Shown in pieces: positions 1 through 11,313 of a stretch of 64,000 nt of DNA; position 1 is the first letter of the stretch; every line of letters begins with the position of its first letter. Both the position numbers and the translations under genes were made by a program. The notes beneath the pieces are model-generated. The model did not search any database and was not told where the DNA came from. It worked only from the letters and a program-made list of their open reading frames with translations. Source of the DNA: Dreissena polymorpha (Eukaryota; Mollusca; Bivalvia; Myida; Dreissenidae); assembly GCF_020536995.1 (NCBI RefSeq), contig NC_068359.1:61403115-61467114 (forward strand), in the 5' to 3' direction.

Positions 1-89
1 TATTAATATGCCAAAAATAAAATTTAATAATATCCAAATGTCGGCATGCTCATGGTAGGTTAACATTAAGGCTTACGTTATGCTATATT

Positions 90-371
90 CACGTCCTATA
101 TAAGGGGTAGAGACACGCCAGTCTAACCAGCGTCACCACGTCCTATATAAGGGGTAGAGAAACGCCAGTCTAACCAGCGTCACCACGTCCTATATAAGGG
201 GTAGAGAAACGCCAGTCTAACCAGCGTCACCACGTCCTATATAAGGGGTAGAGAAACGCCAGTCTAACCAGCGTCACCACGTCCTATATAAGGGGTAGAG
301 AAACGCCAGTCTAACCAGCGTCACCACGTCCTATATAAGGGGTAGAGAAACGCCAGTCTAACCAGCGTCAC
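90..371 (+). repeat. Six-copy 47-bp tandem repeat, each unit with a TATA box
   Basis: Six head-to-tail units start at 90, 137, 184, 231, 278 and 325, with no spacers. They are identical except for one base in the first copy. Unit bases 8-15 read TATATAAG, a good TATA box. The last TATA (332-339) lies about 30 bp before a likely start of transcription near 362-370, and the protease ATG is at 406. The array therefore covers the core promoter and part of the leader of the downstream gene. Near-identity suggests recent amplification. Promoter function is inferred, not shown. Confidence 0.9.
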
Positions 372-405
372 AGGCACACTACTTGCTTTGAGACACAGCA
401 TCATC

Positions 406-2705
406 ATGGTTGGGTATCTTCTTGCGTTCGTCTTCCTTCTTGCTTCGGCAAATGGTATGTCATTAGAAAGTGAATGTAAAATACTACTACTTAGTCTATT
501 GTATTGTAATGACAATATTATATTTTAACAAACTATGTACATGCATTTGATCATTCAGCATACAATTATCATAAAGTGTTAAGGTTAAAACATTTGTTCA
601 AGTATAATGCAAGTTTTTGGGGATATTTTCTAAATCGCATTGATGTAAAGTCAATGAATTGCTCACCATCAATTAACTGAAAATAAAATCCTTCCGGTTT
701 ATGAGAATGTAGGAGAAACGATTTCCCGGATCATCAACGGAAGTCCGACGACCATTGCGTCACATCCGCATCAGATATCGCTCCAAAGGTACACAACTTC
801 CAGTGGAGTTACTGGTACCACCTTGTGGAGGGTCCATCGTCAGGAGTTATGAGTTGTGACCGCCGCACACTGTGTGGAAGGCTCCAAGTTTGTTAGACAA
901 GGTTGTCTCATTTATAAGTAGACCAACTACTGCAGATGGCAAAGTAGCATTGTCATTGTGTTTTCATCTATGAATTTATTGTATCCACAGTGCTAGTATT
1001 TAACAATCAAAACCTATGTTTTTGAGTGAACACGTTACAGCACCATCAAAAAAGAAAAATCTTTTCAACAGAAAAATGTTTAACCCGGCAGATATAAAAC
1101 GTTTAATAGTTTCCAATTTCAGCGCGTCCTCTCTCCAAGTAGTACTGACCGACGGATTCTTGTAAGACCCCAACAGGAAATCATACGCCGTCAGAACGGT
1201 TGTCATGGTAAGATCAGTTATGTTAACAATTGAAAACCGGTGAATTGTTCAAAACAATAAAGTATTACATCATGTCGTACTAAAGAATATCACACACAGT
1301 TGTGCCGGTGCAAAGATTGCTGTATAATGTTGCAAATATAATCTTTACTAAACAAGTCATATAGATATCACCTATTATACAAGACGAGATCTTTGAAAAC
1401 GGGACTTATTGCATGTGCGTAATGTATCGTACCAGATTAATCTGTGCAGTCCGCAAATGCTATTCAGTGACCACACTATCCTCTATTATTATATTCTTTG
1501 TTAAAAAGGAGGCTTTTTTTCTCGAAACTCCAGGTAAGGCGGAATGTGTTTCCCCTGCTTATACTGTGCAGTCCGCAGGGGCTTTAAGCAAGGACTACAC
1601 TTTTGACACATGCATTAAGCCCCGTTTTATCTGAGCGCGGCTCATATCTTTGTTGTTTACTAAACAACTATGTTGTATGTTTAGACAGCGATAAATTACT
1701 ATTTCATAACCTACTAAAGCATCCGAACTACAACGCGGGAAGCGGTGGCTATCCCAACGATTTTGCCCTTCTAGAGCTGACCTCTGATGCTGACCTATCG
1801 GGAACCAACAAGGCCATTGCTCTGGCCGATGCGGGCGATAACTTTGATCGCCAAACATGCGAGATCAGTGGATGGGGACATACAGTCACCGGTAAGAACA
1901 AACGTTATTATGCCACTAGTGTACACTTGCATTGGAGACGTTGATCGACAATATTTCAAAGTGTTATTACATCCCCTTTCGGCACCTTAGTCGCGTTTGA
2001 TGTTTGTTTAGTCCCGCCCGCTGTAAAAAGTACTTTTTGTGGTTGTGGAATGTCGCTTATATTAGTAAGGTCTAACAACCCTCGCCGTTTCTTGCGCAAT
2101 ACCAGCCTCGTCTGATATCACATGATATAAAAAGTCACCAACCATATATTTTCTATATCAATTTTTGTTTCCAACCGATTTTATACCAAATTTCAACATG
2201 CTGATTTTTTAAATGAAGGCACTAACCCGAACAAACAAATTCCCGATCAGCTACAGGAGACAGACGGTGTCGTCATGACACACAGCGAGTGCACGTCATC
2301 CTGGGGCACGAATTACACTGGCAGTGTTTACATCTGCATCAATAACAGGAACACTGGCACCTGCCAGGTAAATTTGTTTAACCAACGTCAACACACAATT
2401 TCTTATGTTTTAATTAGTACTGTTCATTTATCATACGGGTTTTGTGGTCTTGGTTTAACATTATGTTCTAGTTGTTTCTAATTTGATTGCAGGGTGGCAG
2501 TGGTGGCCCGATGGTGTGTTTCCGTGGCTCGACCCCGTGCTGGCCGGTGTGACCTCCTGGGGCGTGTCTGGGTGTGGCACCACGTACCCTAGCGTGTACG
2601 CCAGAGTGTCCACGTACAGGGCGTGGCTCGACACGACCATGGGCAATTAAATGGGCATGCCGGTGAATAGATTTATGTGTGAAATTTTGAAAAGCTCTCA
2701 ATAAA
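406..2705 (+). pseudogene. Secreted chymotrypsin/trypsin-like serine protease gene, broken
   Basis: Exon 1 (406-454) encodes a hydrophobic signal peptide (MVGYLLAFVFLLASAN) and ends at a GTATGT donor. Exon 2 (713-887) holds the activation site RIINGSP and the TAAHCVEG catalytic-His motif. Exon 3 (1123-1207), exon 4 (1720-1891, catalytic Asp in NDFALLEL, then SGWG), exon 5 (2251-2367) and exon 6 (2493-2650, catalytic Ser in GGSGGP, then AGVTSWG) follow the S1 family order. AATAAA is at 2700-2705. Damage seen: reading frame lost in exon 2 before the His motif, a TAA in exon 3, a frame change in exon 6 after the Ser motif, and Gly in place of the usual Asp of GDSGGP. Exon 4 to 5 phase also does not match, so a short exon may be missing. 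The product would have been a digestive-type secreted protease. Single-base indels could also be assembly errors, but the Asp loss and the stop argue for a true pseudogene. Confidence 0.85.
1386..1643. mobile_element. Foldback/MITE-like element, GAG...CTC family, copy A
   Basis: The two ends are imperfect inverted repeats (GAG...AAACGGGACTT and its reverse around CCCCGTTTTATCTGAG). The interior contains the family signature 'tgtgcgtaa...cagatta.cctgtgcagtccgca' in both orientations. It sits in intron 3 of the broken protease, ending about 76 bp before exon 4. Related copies lie at 4068, 4466 and, decayed, 21548. Confidence 0.7.
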
Positions 2706-2890
2706 ACGAATGCATCCATATAACATTGGGTTTCTGTATTTACATTGTTAAACGTGCAAAACAGAAAGGTAAACCTACAAGAGAATATTGTATAGTTATT
2801 CTGGTTTGGAGTTGCAAATGTCTTTAGAGACCCAGTTACTTAAAATAAAAACAGACTAAAACTAGAAATGGCGCGGCAGAGGCCGACGCG

Positions 2891-3914
2891 TATCCCCACG
2901 CCGAATGTTTGACCTAGGTGTGCCCCAGGGTTGGTAATGGGGCCATGCATAGTTGAGATTGACCGTATTGTCATAAGAGAGGTTCAGTATCAATTTGAAG
3001 TGAATCGGTGTAGAAATGAAGAAATTATAGTAAAAGGCAATTTTGGGTGGGTGTGGTCTATGTGGGCGGGGCGCCCCAGGGTTGGTAATGGGGCCATGCA
3101 TAGTTGAGATTGACTGTATTGTCATAAGAGAAGTTCAATATCAATTTGAAGTGAATCGGTGTAGAAATGAAGAAATTATAGTAAAGGCAATTTTGGGTGG
3201 GTGTGGTCTATGTGGGCGGGGCCCCAGGGTTGGTTATGGGGCCATGCATAGTTGAGATTGACCCTAATGTCATAAGAGAAGTTCAGTATCAATTTGAAGT
3301 GAATCCGTGTAGAAATGAAAAAATTATAGTAAATGGAATTTTTTGCTGGGTGTGGCCTATGTGGGCGGGCGCCCCAGGGTTGGGATTGGGGCCATGCATA
3401 GTTGAGATTGACCCTAATGTCATAACAAAAGTTCAGTATCAATTTGAAGTGAATCCGTGTAGAAATGAAAAAATTATAGTAAATGGAAATTTTTGGTGGG
3501 TGTGGCCTATGTGGGCGGGGCGCCCCAGGGTTGGGAATGGGGCCATGCATGGTTGAGATTGACCGTATTGTCATAAGAGAGGTCCAGTATCAATTTGAAG
3601 TGAATCGGTGTAGAAATAAAGAAGTAAATGTAAAATAACCTAAAAAAATGAGTGATAATTTCTGACGCGGCCCCACCCCAACTGCTATAACTTTTGACCC
3701 AGGGGTCAGATCAAAATTCCAAATAGTGCAGGGTCGCACATATGCTCATAGCTACCATGTGTGTAAGTTTCAAGGTTCTAGTGCTTTTAGTGTAGGAGGA
3801 GATAGTGGCCAGGACGGACGGACGGACGGACAGACGGACGGACGGACGGACGGACGGACGGACGGCGGAGATAACCACAATATCCCCACCTTTTTTTCAA
3901 AAAGCGTGGGGATA
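2891..3914 (+). mobile_element. Pearl-like (non-autonomous Helentron-type) element with five core repeats
   Basis: The element is bounded by TATCCCCACGC (2891-2901) and GCGTGGGGATA (3904-3914), which are exact inverted matches. Inside are five ~150-bp core repeats (marker ggccatgcat at 2941, 3092, 3240, 3390, 3541), a unique flank, a (GGAC)n tract (3812-3865) and a terminal hairpin (3881-3890 with 3904-3914). Core repeats plus an ACGG-type microsatellite plus a terminal hairpin is the architecture described for bivalve pearl elements, later assigned to Helentrons. There is no coding capacity: the open frames inside only follow the repeat. A reversed tail of the same family is at 62331-62510. 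Confidence 0.75.
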
Positions 3915-4067
3915 ATTAAGAAAAAAACGACACTACCAACTCTCTATATTAAAACAATGTTTTCGTAATATTGATTATAATATAATGAATTCAGAAAATT
4001 TATACCGAGGTTGCATTGAAGGAGTATTACTAGGACGAAATAGCCAGAGCTTTGTTATGTTGAAATG

Positions 4068-4291
4068 GGCCGTGCTCTGTGAAAAGGCGGTTCAATGCAG
4101 TCACACAGGCTAATCACGGACAACACTTTCCGCTTTTATGATATTTTTCGTTTTAAGAAAGTCTCTTTTTAGCAAAAATCCAGTTTAGGCGGAAAGTGTC
4201 TTCCCTGATAAGCCTGTGCGGACTGCGCAGGGTAATCTGAGACGACACTTTTCGCACATGAATTAAACCCCCTTATCCACAGAGCACGGCC
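4068..4291. mobile_element. Foldback/MITE-like element, GAG...CTC superfamily, copy B
   Basis: The ends GGCCGTGCTCTGTG and CCACAGAGCACGGCC are inverted repeats of about 20 bp. The interior shares 'aggcggaaagtgtcttccctgataagcctgtgcgg'-type words with copies A and C. Confidence 0.75.
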
Positions 4292-4465
4292 AAAATACAG
4301 TTTGAAATAAACAGAGATAAAATAGTGTGTTTTTATGGTTATGATTGTGCATTAGTATGACAGATGCATTTAAAGAATTAGTGCTCAGTCGAACGAGTCT
4401 TATTCCATTAGATTTTAAATGTCTAACAAACTGCTTTGGAATTTTACTGACAACCTAAATCATTA

Positions 4466-4673
4466 GAGTCGCATTCTGCGAAAACTGGATATAATATATG
4501 TGCGTAAAGTGTCGTCCCAGATTAGCCTGTGCAGTTCGCACAGGCGAATCTGGAACGATACTTTCCGCCTTAACTGGATTTTCGTAAAGAAGTGACTTCC
4601 TTTAAACGAAAAATACCATAATCTGGGATGAGATTGACACTTAATGCACATAAATTTTCTCAGAACGCGTCTC
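4466..4673. mobile_element. Foldback/MITE-like element, GAG...CTC family, copy C
   Basis: The terminal inverted repeat is GAGTCGCATTCTGCGAAAA against the reverse of TTTTCTCAGAACGCGTCTC. The middle carries the palindromic pair around 'cctgtgcag' and 'cgcacaggcg'. It is 208 bp long with no coding capacity. Confidence 0.75.
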
Positions 4674-6488
4674 ATTTAATTTAAATTTAATGTAAAAAGA
4701 ACCGCTTCACCAACTTAGTATCGTTTATTGGAATACTTAAGAAAGTTTAGATGTTTCTTATTAATTTCTAAGTGAAGATAAGTTGCGTATCAATTGTATA
4801 TGGTACTTAAATTATATGTAATAAACATTTAAATATTTTTTTAAGCTGCTTTAAAATAAAGATGATACGTCAAGAACAGTGTGAATAATGTTAAGTAAAA
4901 CGAACAAAACATCACTCCGGATTGTAAAGGTTTGAATATAGTGTGACTTTTGTTAATTAAGAAACAACATACTTACACATATATATCAGTGATTTGCAAT
5001 AAAAGATCACTTCGAAAAAAAAGTACTTTCCCTTCATGGATTATTCTGTTAATATGTTAGTGGCAATACCAATTTTTTTTTAATAAATTGTCATCATAGT
5101 GACTTACTGAAATATTAGGATATTAACAACAGTCACGAACACAACTTCATTTTATTTATGTTAATAAAACGTACATAAACTATATCTCGGTATGTTGAAC
5201 TTTTTTCTCCTTGGTAGCGATTATGCATGTATGCAATCATATAATTTGACACTAATTTACTGGAGCATTGATAAACGAATCAATTGTCCTATTATTTGTC
5301 AATGATATTAATTATTAATCTAATTGTTAAGTGTGTTTGGAATCTATTCCGATTCCACGTTTTTACAATACGTTCTATAAAACAAAAGGCTGTGTTCATC
5401 TTACTTAAGCTAATTAACCTTTTGGTGTTCATCGGTATAAAACAATACCCAACTATGAACGTCCTTCAAGTCGTTCAACTTGGGCATCGGGATTGATTGT
5501 TCAACAAGAGTCCCGTCACTTAAAATACACCACTGGTAAAGTGATGTTGACGGACTATCCGAAATGGCTTAATTCAAAAGCTGACGCGAAGTTGATCTCC
5601 TTTTTATACAACAATGGTAAGCTGCTTGATTTGCTTTATTTCTTCAAGTATACACGTTGCCACACATTCACTTGATTGGTCTTGCTAACATTAACCATCC
5701 AAACTCCTATGCGGTATGGGATTATAACTAGTGGCAACGTTTAGGAAAATATCAATAATAGTGCACTTAAGTCTCATCATACGATAACAAACTTTTGCTA
5801 GAACATTTAAACATGTTCAACATTATCACTTGTAGGTGTCTTATTGGTGGCAAATAAATAGATGACAATGTCTGTCATGTAGTTAATATACTATCGATTT
5901 GCAATTTCGCTTCTTTTATCAGCGGGCACTATCATAACATTCATCAGCTAAATGTCGCCAATACTGCCTTTCATCTCAAACATGTTTTGTCTTTTTTTTT
6001 TACTTGAACTGGACGAACTCAGAGTAGCGGTTTTAATCTATGTCTGCGCATATATGTACACACTGTTTAATCTTAGACAATTTGAATAGTTCGTGCTAGT
6101 TTTTGCTTATCACGTGAAACGGTTTTTTAGTGCTCGAAAAATCGGCATGATTCTTTTTCTCGAACAAATTATGCCTACAAATCCCATTTGTTTTCATCGC
6201 GATTCGTGTTATGCTCAGAGACTCCAATCAGTCAGATGGTGTCGTCTGTGACACGTAATTCGTTTTTAAACACGTGTTTAATCCTGCGATGACAGCTTGT
6301 GTATACCCGTTTAACGTAGGATTCCATGTCAAAAACCTAACCTTAGCATTCAAAGGCACGTGAAACGGCTCACTGACATTGCAATAAACTGGTCGAAATT
6401 GCGACCCTTATATTACATATAAATCGAACGGCGTCATAAACACAATGAAAGCAAAAACATCAGCATGATCAGGGGTAAAATCATCATA
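4674..6488. other. AT-rich intergenic stretch, no recognised gene
   Basis: No protein family is recognised. A short open segment at about 5493-5616 ends at an intron-like donor (caatg|gtaagc) and could be a lone exon (contains LTDYPKWLNSKADAKL), but nothing around it supports a gene. Confidence 0.4.
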
Positions 6489-6492
6489 TTAA

Positions 6493-6682
6493 AGGGACCT
6501 TTTCACAGATTTAGGCATGTATTGAAGTTTGTCAATAATTGCGTTTAATTGGTAAATGTCCACATTGAAAAAAAGAATAAAATTAAAGAAGGAAAAAACA
6601 TCGCAAATGGGCTCGAACCACAGACCCTTGTAGTAAAAGTCTAGAAATAACATCAATCGGATATCTGTGCGCATACAGCCTG
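6493..6682 (-). mobile_element. TTAA-flanked, tRNA-bearing TIR element, 3' portion
   Basis: It begins after TTAA (6489-6492) with AGGGACCTTTTCACAGATTT. Read in reverse it matches the right end of the complete element at 20288-20792 (shared 'ggcatgtattgaag', 'ttgtcaa', and the tRNA B-box region 'gggctcgaaccac'). It stops at the CAGGGG terminus of the hAT element at 6683. The other end of a copy in the same orientation is at 17271-17462. Confidence 0.7.
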
Positions 6683-8050
6683 CAGGGGCGTAGCGAGACC
6701 TCCTATGATGTGAAGGCACATTTTAGAGGGTCCTGGGCACACCCACCAACCCGTAATAAAGGCCAGTAGTGGGCACAGACGCGATTTTTCTTATCATAGT
6801 TTAAAACAAACAATAAGCTATTCATTTCGTTGAAAACATTTTTAACATATAAACAGTTTTGGCAACAGATTGCAATTTACTTGCATGGCTGAAGTGTGGT
6901 TTGAAGAACTGCATGTTCCGACTCTTGGTACTGGCCAGCCTTCTCGTCATTGTTGTCTTGAAGACAGTCGAGTGCGTTGACGGCCACTGGGAACGACTGT
7001 CTGAAGGTTGTCAACGCATCTGCTCTGCTACGAGTCTCACACAAATTCTGCAGTTTGGTACGCCCGTTAAGAGCTTCTTTGGTGTTTGCATCTAGTCCCA
7101 ACTGATCGTTACATGAAACTGTGAACAAGGGCTAGATAAAAATAATGCGACTTGCAGTGAACATTGTTCGCTAAAGATGCAAGCTCTTTTATTCTTGCTT
7201 GGAAACCCTTGAATCGCCCAGACATATTTCCAGCGCCGTCGTAGCATCGTGCACGCTTTTTTCTAAAGGTAAACCGTTTTCTTTTAGAACGGTAACTGTA
7301 TCGACAGCAACATTTCTCCCTTTGTCGATCTACACAATGTAAAGCCCAGGAACTCCTCTCGCACATAAAAACTCGTTGTCATTTTTGTCAACAAATCTTA
7401 CACACAGTTACAGTTGTTCGCGTCTTCTGGTATCAATTGCTTCATCAGCAAAAAGAATGGATCTCTATTGCAGGCGTTAAGAATTCTTTCTTGTACTTGT
7501 TTCGCAGCTATGGTAAGAATTTCATTTTGAATTTCTGGCGATGTGTATTTGGCATTTTTTTGTCTAAGTGAGTCTTGAGAATTGTGTCAGTGTTTGCTTT
7601 ATGTCTTAGAAATGCCATGAAATTAATTTACGTTGTGTCCCCTAATTTCAATGTTCTCTTGGGCCGACAAGACAAGGGTCCCTGCAATTTCCCCTTCTAT
7701 GTGTATGCTGTTTTCTATAGTAAGAGCTCTAGCATCTGACAATGAGCGAGAGATCGATTTGCTTTTCGCTGCATTGATGTCTAAGAAGTGTTCAGCCATT
7801 TTCATACAGTTTACATGGTTGCTATTTTTTATGTTCCGCTTAATATAATTACACAGGTTTTTCTAATAAGTTATAAGATTTTTATTTGTGAAGGTTCTTT
7901 CTTTTCCCGACTTTGAAAAAAAAGACATGGGACACAAACATCTGCATCTTTTAAAACTGAGTATTTTAATAATGGGCACTCCGTTAGCCATGATGCATAT
8001 TACTGCCAGAAGTTTCCAGAAATATACCTGGAGAATGAAAAAATAGTAAA
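6683..8050 (-). pseudogene. hAT-superfamily transposase remnant (ZMYM1/ZNF862-like type)
   Basis: Reverse-strand reading gives successive hAT landmarks, N to C: a finger-like segment near 7863-8050 (SGKERTFTNKN), ENIEIRGHN near 7623-7660, SPEIQNEILTIAAKQV near 7500-7540, FADEAIDTRRREQL- and VRFVDKND-type words near 7380-7480, and CYDGAGNMSGRFKGFQ near 7190-7260, then a C-terminal tail to about 6870. The family's catalytic-region signature is YDGAxNMSG. The frame changes several times and stops intervene, so no transposase is made. The 3' terminus CAGGGGCGTAGCG (6683-6695) fits the hAT TIR pattern; the matching 5' terminus was not found. Confidence 0.8.
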
Positions 8051-8207
8051 TTAAAACAACACACCCATTCAAAATTTACAAAGAAAATACCATAGAATAC
8101 TGTATTTAACATGTCTACCTTAAAGCCACCCACCTTGCATCTGACCTTGAAATGAAATACATGTTTATCAATACATAAAGATGCAATTTGAAAGTGTGCA
8201 ATATTGT

Positions 8208-8790
8208 TATAAAATCTATAGCCTAGTTAACAAGTATTTTATTATTTTTCAAACGGTACCGCTTTTGAAACGGAAAGTAGAATTTCTAGACGTATACGTC
8301 CATTCATTTCGACAAACGCGATTATCTTTAAGTTTTAAAGCGCAAAAAGACGGATTTCTACCTTGTAACCACTATATATATATATATTATAATCGGTATA
8401 GATAAAATTAAATCTGTAGCATAGTTAGCAAGAATTTTATTATTTTTCAAACGTTACCGCTTGTAAAACCGAAAGTAGGATTTTCTAGACGTATACGTCA
8501 ATTTCGACAAACGCGATTATTTTTAAGATTTAAAGCGCAAAAAGACGGATTTCTACCTTGTAACCACCAGATATGTTCTAATTGGCACAGATGAAATTAA
8601 ATCTATAGCCTAGTTAGCAGATTATTTATTATTTTTTAAACGTTTCCGCTTTTAAAACCAAAAGTAAGATTTCTAGACGTATACGTCCATTTCGACAAAC
8701 GCGAGTATGTTTAAGTTTTTAAGCGCAAAAAAGACGGATTTCTACCTTGTAACCACCAGATATATTATAATTGTCACAGATAAAATATGT
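8208..8790. repeat. Three tandem copies of a ~197-bp unit
   Basis: The marker 'ctatagcctagtta' recurs at about 8217, 8413 and 8611, and each unit holds 'tctagacgtatacgtc', 'cgacaaacgcg' and 'gacggatttctaccttgtaaccac'. A short (TA)n lies in the first copy. No coding capacity. Confidence 0.85.
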
Positions 8791-9735
8791 TTCTTACTTA
8801 AACTTAATTTAACTATGCCAAATAAGGTGTGTGGCTTTAAATGATTTTAAATCGACAAATCTTTCTTAGCGTTTGAACGAATACTTTAATGCTGCACAGT
8901 TGAAATATCAATATCAAAATATGTGTATTAGATCTATAAACTTATTTCCTATTCTGTTAGATTACGTAATCAAATACATTTATTTAATCTGTAAACACCA
9001 TAGGTCTTGGAATGTTATTAAATATTTAGCTTACTTTGGTGCATTCAATTAATTATGCTTGTAAAGTAAATTCTTCGTACGAACATTATTATTTTAAAAG
9101 TGGTCAAGTTCAGAGTTGGGCTTTTCCTACGAAACTATGAAACGCACCTTATGTGTTCGAAAATCACTAATAACGTTAGATTTTCCTTTTGCAGCAGTCA
9201 GCACTTTTATTCTAATTTCATGAGCAATCCATATTTAGTGAATGCTAACAAAGCACACGATGCAATGTTCCTGTAGCATATGCAATACTAATATAACCCA
9301 CTTGAAAATTATGGAAATAATATATTAGATAACGCATAAATAAGAAATGTGAATCGATAGGATAGATCTGTACATCCGAAAAACTATTCATGTATTTTGT
9401 GTGTACTTATTCCTTCCTTGACGGGAGCTTGAAGGTGCTTCGATCGGTCCATTCTTCTGAAAGGATACGACGCCGGTCATCATCTTACACCGTTTGAACC
9501 GAACAACATGTATATGACGGTGGAATATTACAGGATTTGATTGGTCTAAAATATTCGCGCCACAGAAAAAAATGTGTTACCGCTATGTACATGCACAGGA
9601 AACTCTCTGTCACTCGACCAGATAGTCTTAACAATGTAATGGTTGTAACGCTTGTGAGGTTACGTTATACTATTAAAAAATGCGCTATCTTTTCTTAATT
9701 TGGGTGCATTTGACTAGAGTAAAAAGGTTACGGGC
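8791..9735. other. Intergenic stretch, nothing recognised
   Basis: AT-rich sequence with no convincing exon, RNA gene or terminal repeats. Confidence 0.4.
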
Positions 9736-10000
9736 GTTTTATTGTTTTCGATTTTTTCATAATAATTGCCCAATTAATACAATAAGTTGTCCGACACACA
9801 AAAATACGTCCTTTGTCTTTTTCTTACATCTCAGGAAGCTTCTGCTATATGTGACTATATTAAAAATAGCCTGCTAAAATAGCTTGATATTACGCAAGCA
9901 GAAAATGACGGTTTAGGCCTTGAAATAATCAAAGCGCTGAAGGCATTTAATAGTTATCTATATTAAGCACAACTCATTTTTTCTAAGTAAAGTTTTGTTC
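9736..10000 (+). repeat. Dispersed repeat, copy 1 (pair with 19776-20076)
   Basis: Shares ordered blocks with 19776-20076 in the same orientation: 'aataagttgt', 'tttctgctatat', 'aaaaatagcct', 'attacgcaagcaga', 'aatcaaagcgct', 'aaggcat', 'aagtaaagttttt'. Roughly 75 percent alike by eye, with indels. No coding potential. Confidence 0.75.
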
Positions 10001-10492
10001 GATAGAGTCACGATCATTTTCATCTTTTGCAGTCTGTAATTCATCAAGTTCATGTGCGATGATTGCTCCACTCCCATTCCGAATAGACAATAGTTTCTGT
10101 AAATCTTGTTTCATTGTCATTTTTCGTCACGGCACCATAATTAGGGAGTTTCTTAGAAAGTACTACGCGTCTTAACGGTTCGATCCTTTATGCACTCTAT
10201 TTAAATAATAACAATTACAATGACGTCACCGTCATCGACGGCCGACGTTAACGCGCCATGGCGGCAAAGCATGACGTTGCATATTCTCAACGTTCTGGGG
10301 GCCGCGAAAAGTAATAAATAGAAACAACATAACGTTTAACAAAATCATCAAATTGTTATGTAAATTATCATTAAAAGCAAAGTAAATAGAAAAATCATTT
10401 CTAAATCACGCTTTTCGATCATGAATGTCATTTAAGAAAATACAATCCTGAACATGTCCTTTTCACTTATTTCGAATGCAATCAAAATCACA

Positions 10493-10675
10493 TCACAAAT
10501 TCAAAACGTGTCTATGGGCACTCAATTGGATTAAGTCTTGTAATTGGGCGCGTTGATACTCCTTGGCTGGAACTGCAGTGCGTACACATCTATCGTTACC
10601 CGGAAGCAGATGTTCCACGACCCCGAGTTTCCACTTCAAGCGCGGACCGTCGTCATGGATATGTTGATTAATCAC
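10493..10675 (-). mobile_element. Fossil LTR-element scrap, BEL/Pao-like pol 3' end
   Basis: The reverse strand contains HDDGPRLKWKLGVVEHLL followed by PGNDRCVRTAV, the pattern of the C-terminal domain downstream of integrase in BEL/Pao elements (DUF5641). Only this scrap is recognisable. It is old and broken. The GC-richer flank 10680-11240 probably belongs to the same or another dead element but could not be placed. Confidence 0.55.
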
Positions 10676-11313
10676 AGTTAAGGTTGTCGTATTCCGCTTC
10701 CTGTCCGTCGTATTTTTCGAGCTGGGTGTCGGTGCACATGACTTCTTTCTGCAATTGCATCACCAACGATAGTCGGTCTATCTGAATCCCCGGACTTCGG
10801 GACAGCGACATCGTGTCAAATGCTTTGAGATTCCCTTTTATTGCCATGCCCTCAACGTGAATTATTGACGGAATAGGAGATAAATCCGTGTGGGTGCTGT
10901 CTTCTAAATATTTTGAAGTGTTCTTTCTCGCAATATTCAGATTTTCTTTCTTTTTCTTGTTCAGCTACTCTCGTATCCTAAGCCGACTGATCTGGGTGAC
11001 GGCGTCCGGAGGTTCTGGCGTAAAGACGGCGTCCACGTTGCCATACGCGTTGACGGCGTCCGTGTCACAAAACTTGTGCTGGGAGCGCGATGTACGGAGT
11101 TGCGCGAGATCCCGTTCCGCGAGAGGTTTGTAGCGCTGCGCTGGAGAGACTTCGTTGGAGACTTTGAAGGTTCATATCGAGAACGTGCGACGGAGGCCGC
11201 TCGGGAATGGGCTCTTTCTATTCCCAGAACATAGCCCGTCCGTAAAGGAAATCCAAACTCTTATCTACAGATTGCTTAAGATCTTGCTCTGTATCCGTGG
11301 TTGTTTTCTTAAC

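Noticed and set aside
90-371. CRISPR-like array
   Set aside because: Units are contiguous with no unique spacers, and the sequence is eukaryotic.
3043-3574. Long open frames on both strands in the pearl-like element
   Set aside because: They follow the ~150-bp repeat period; repeated peptide is a by-product of tandem DNA.
10680-11240. GC-richer block as a host exon cluster
   Set aside because: No frame stays open or resembles a host family, and it sits between fossil retroelement pieces.
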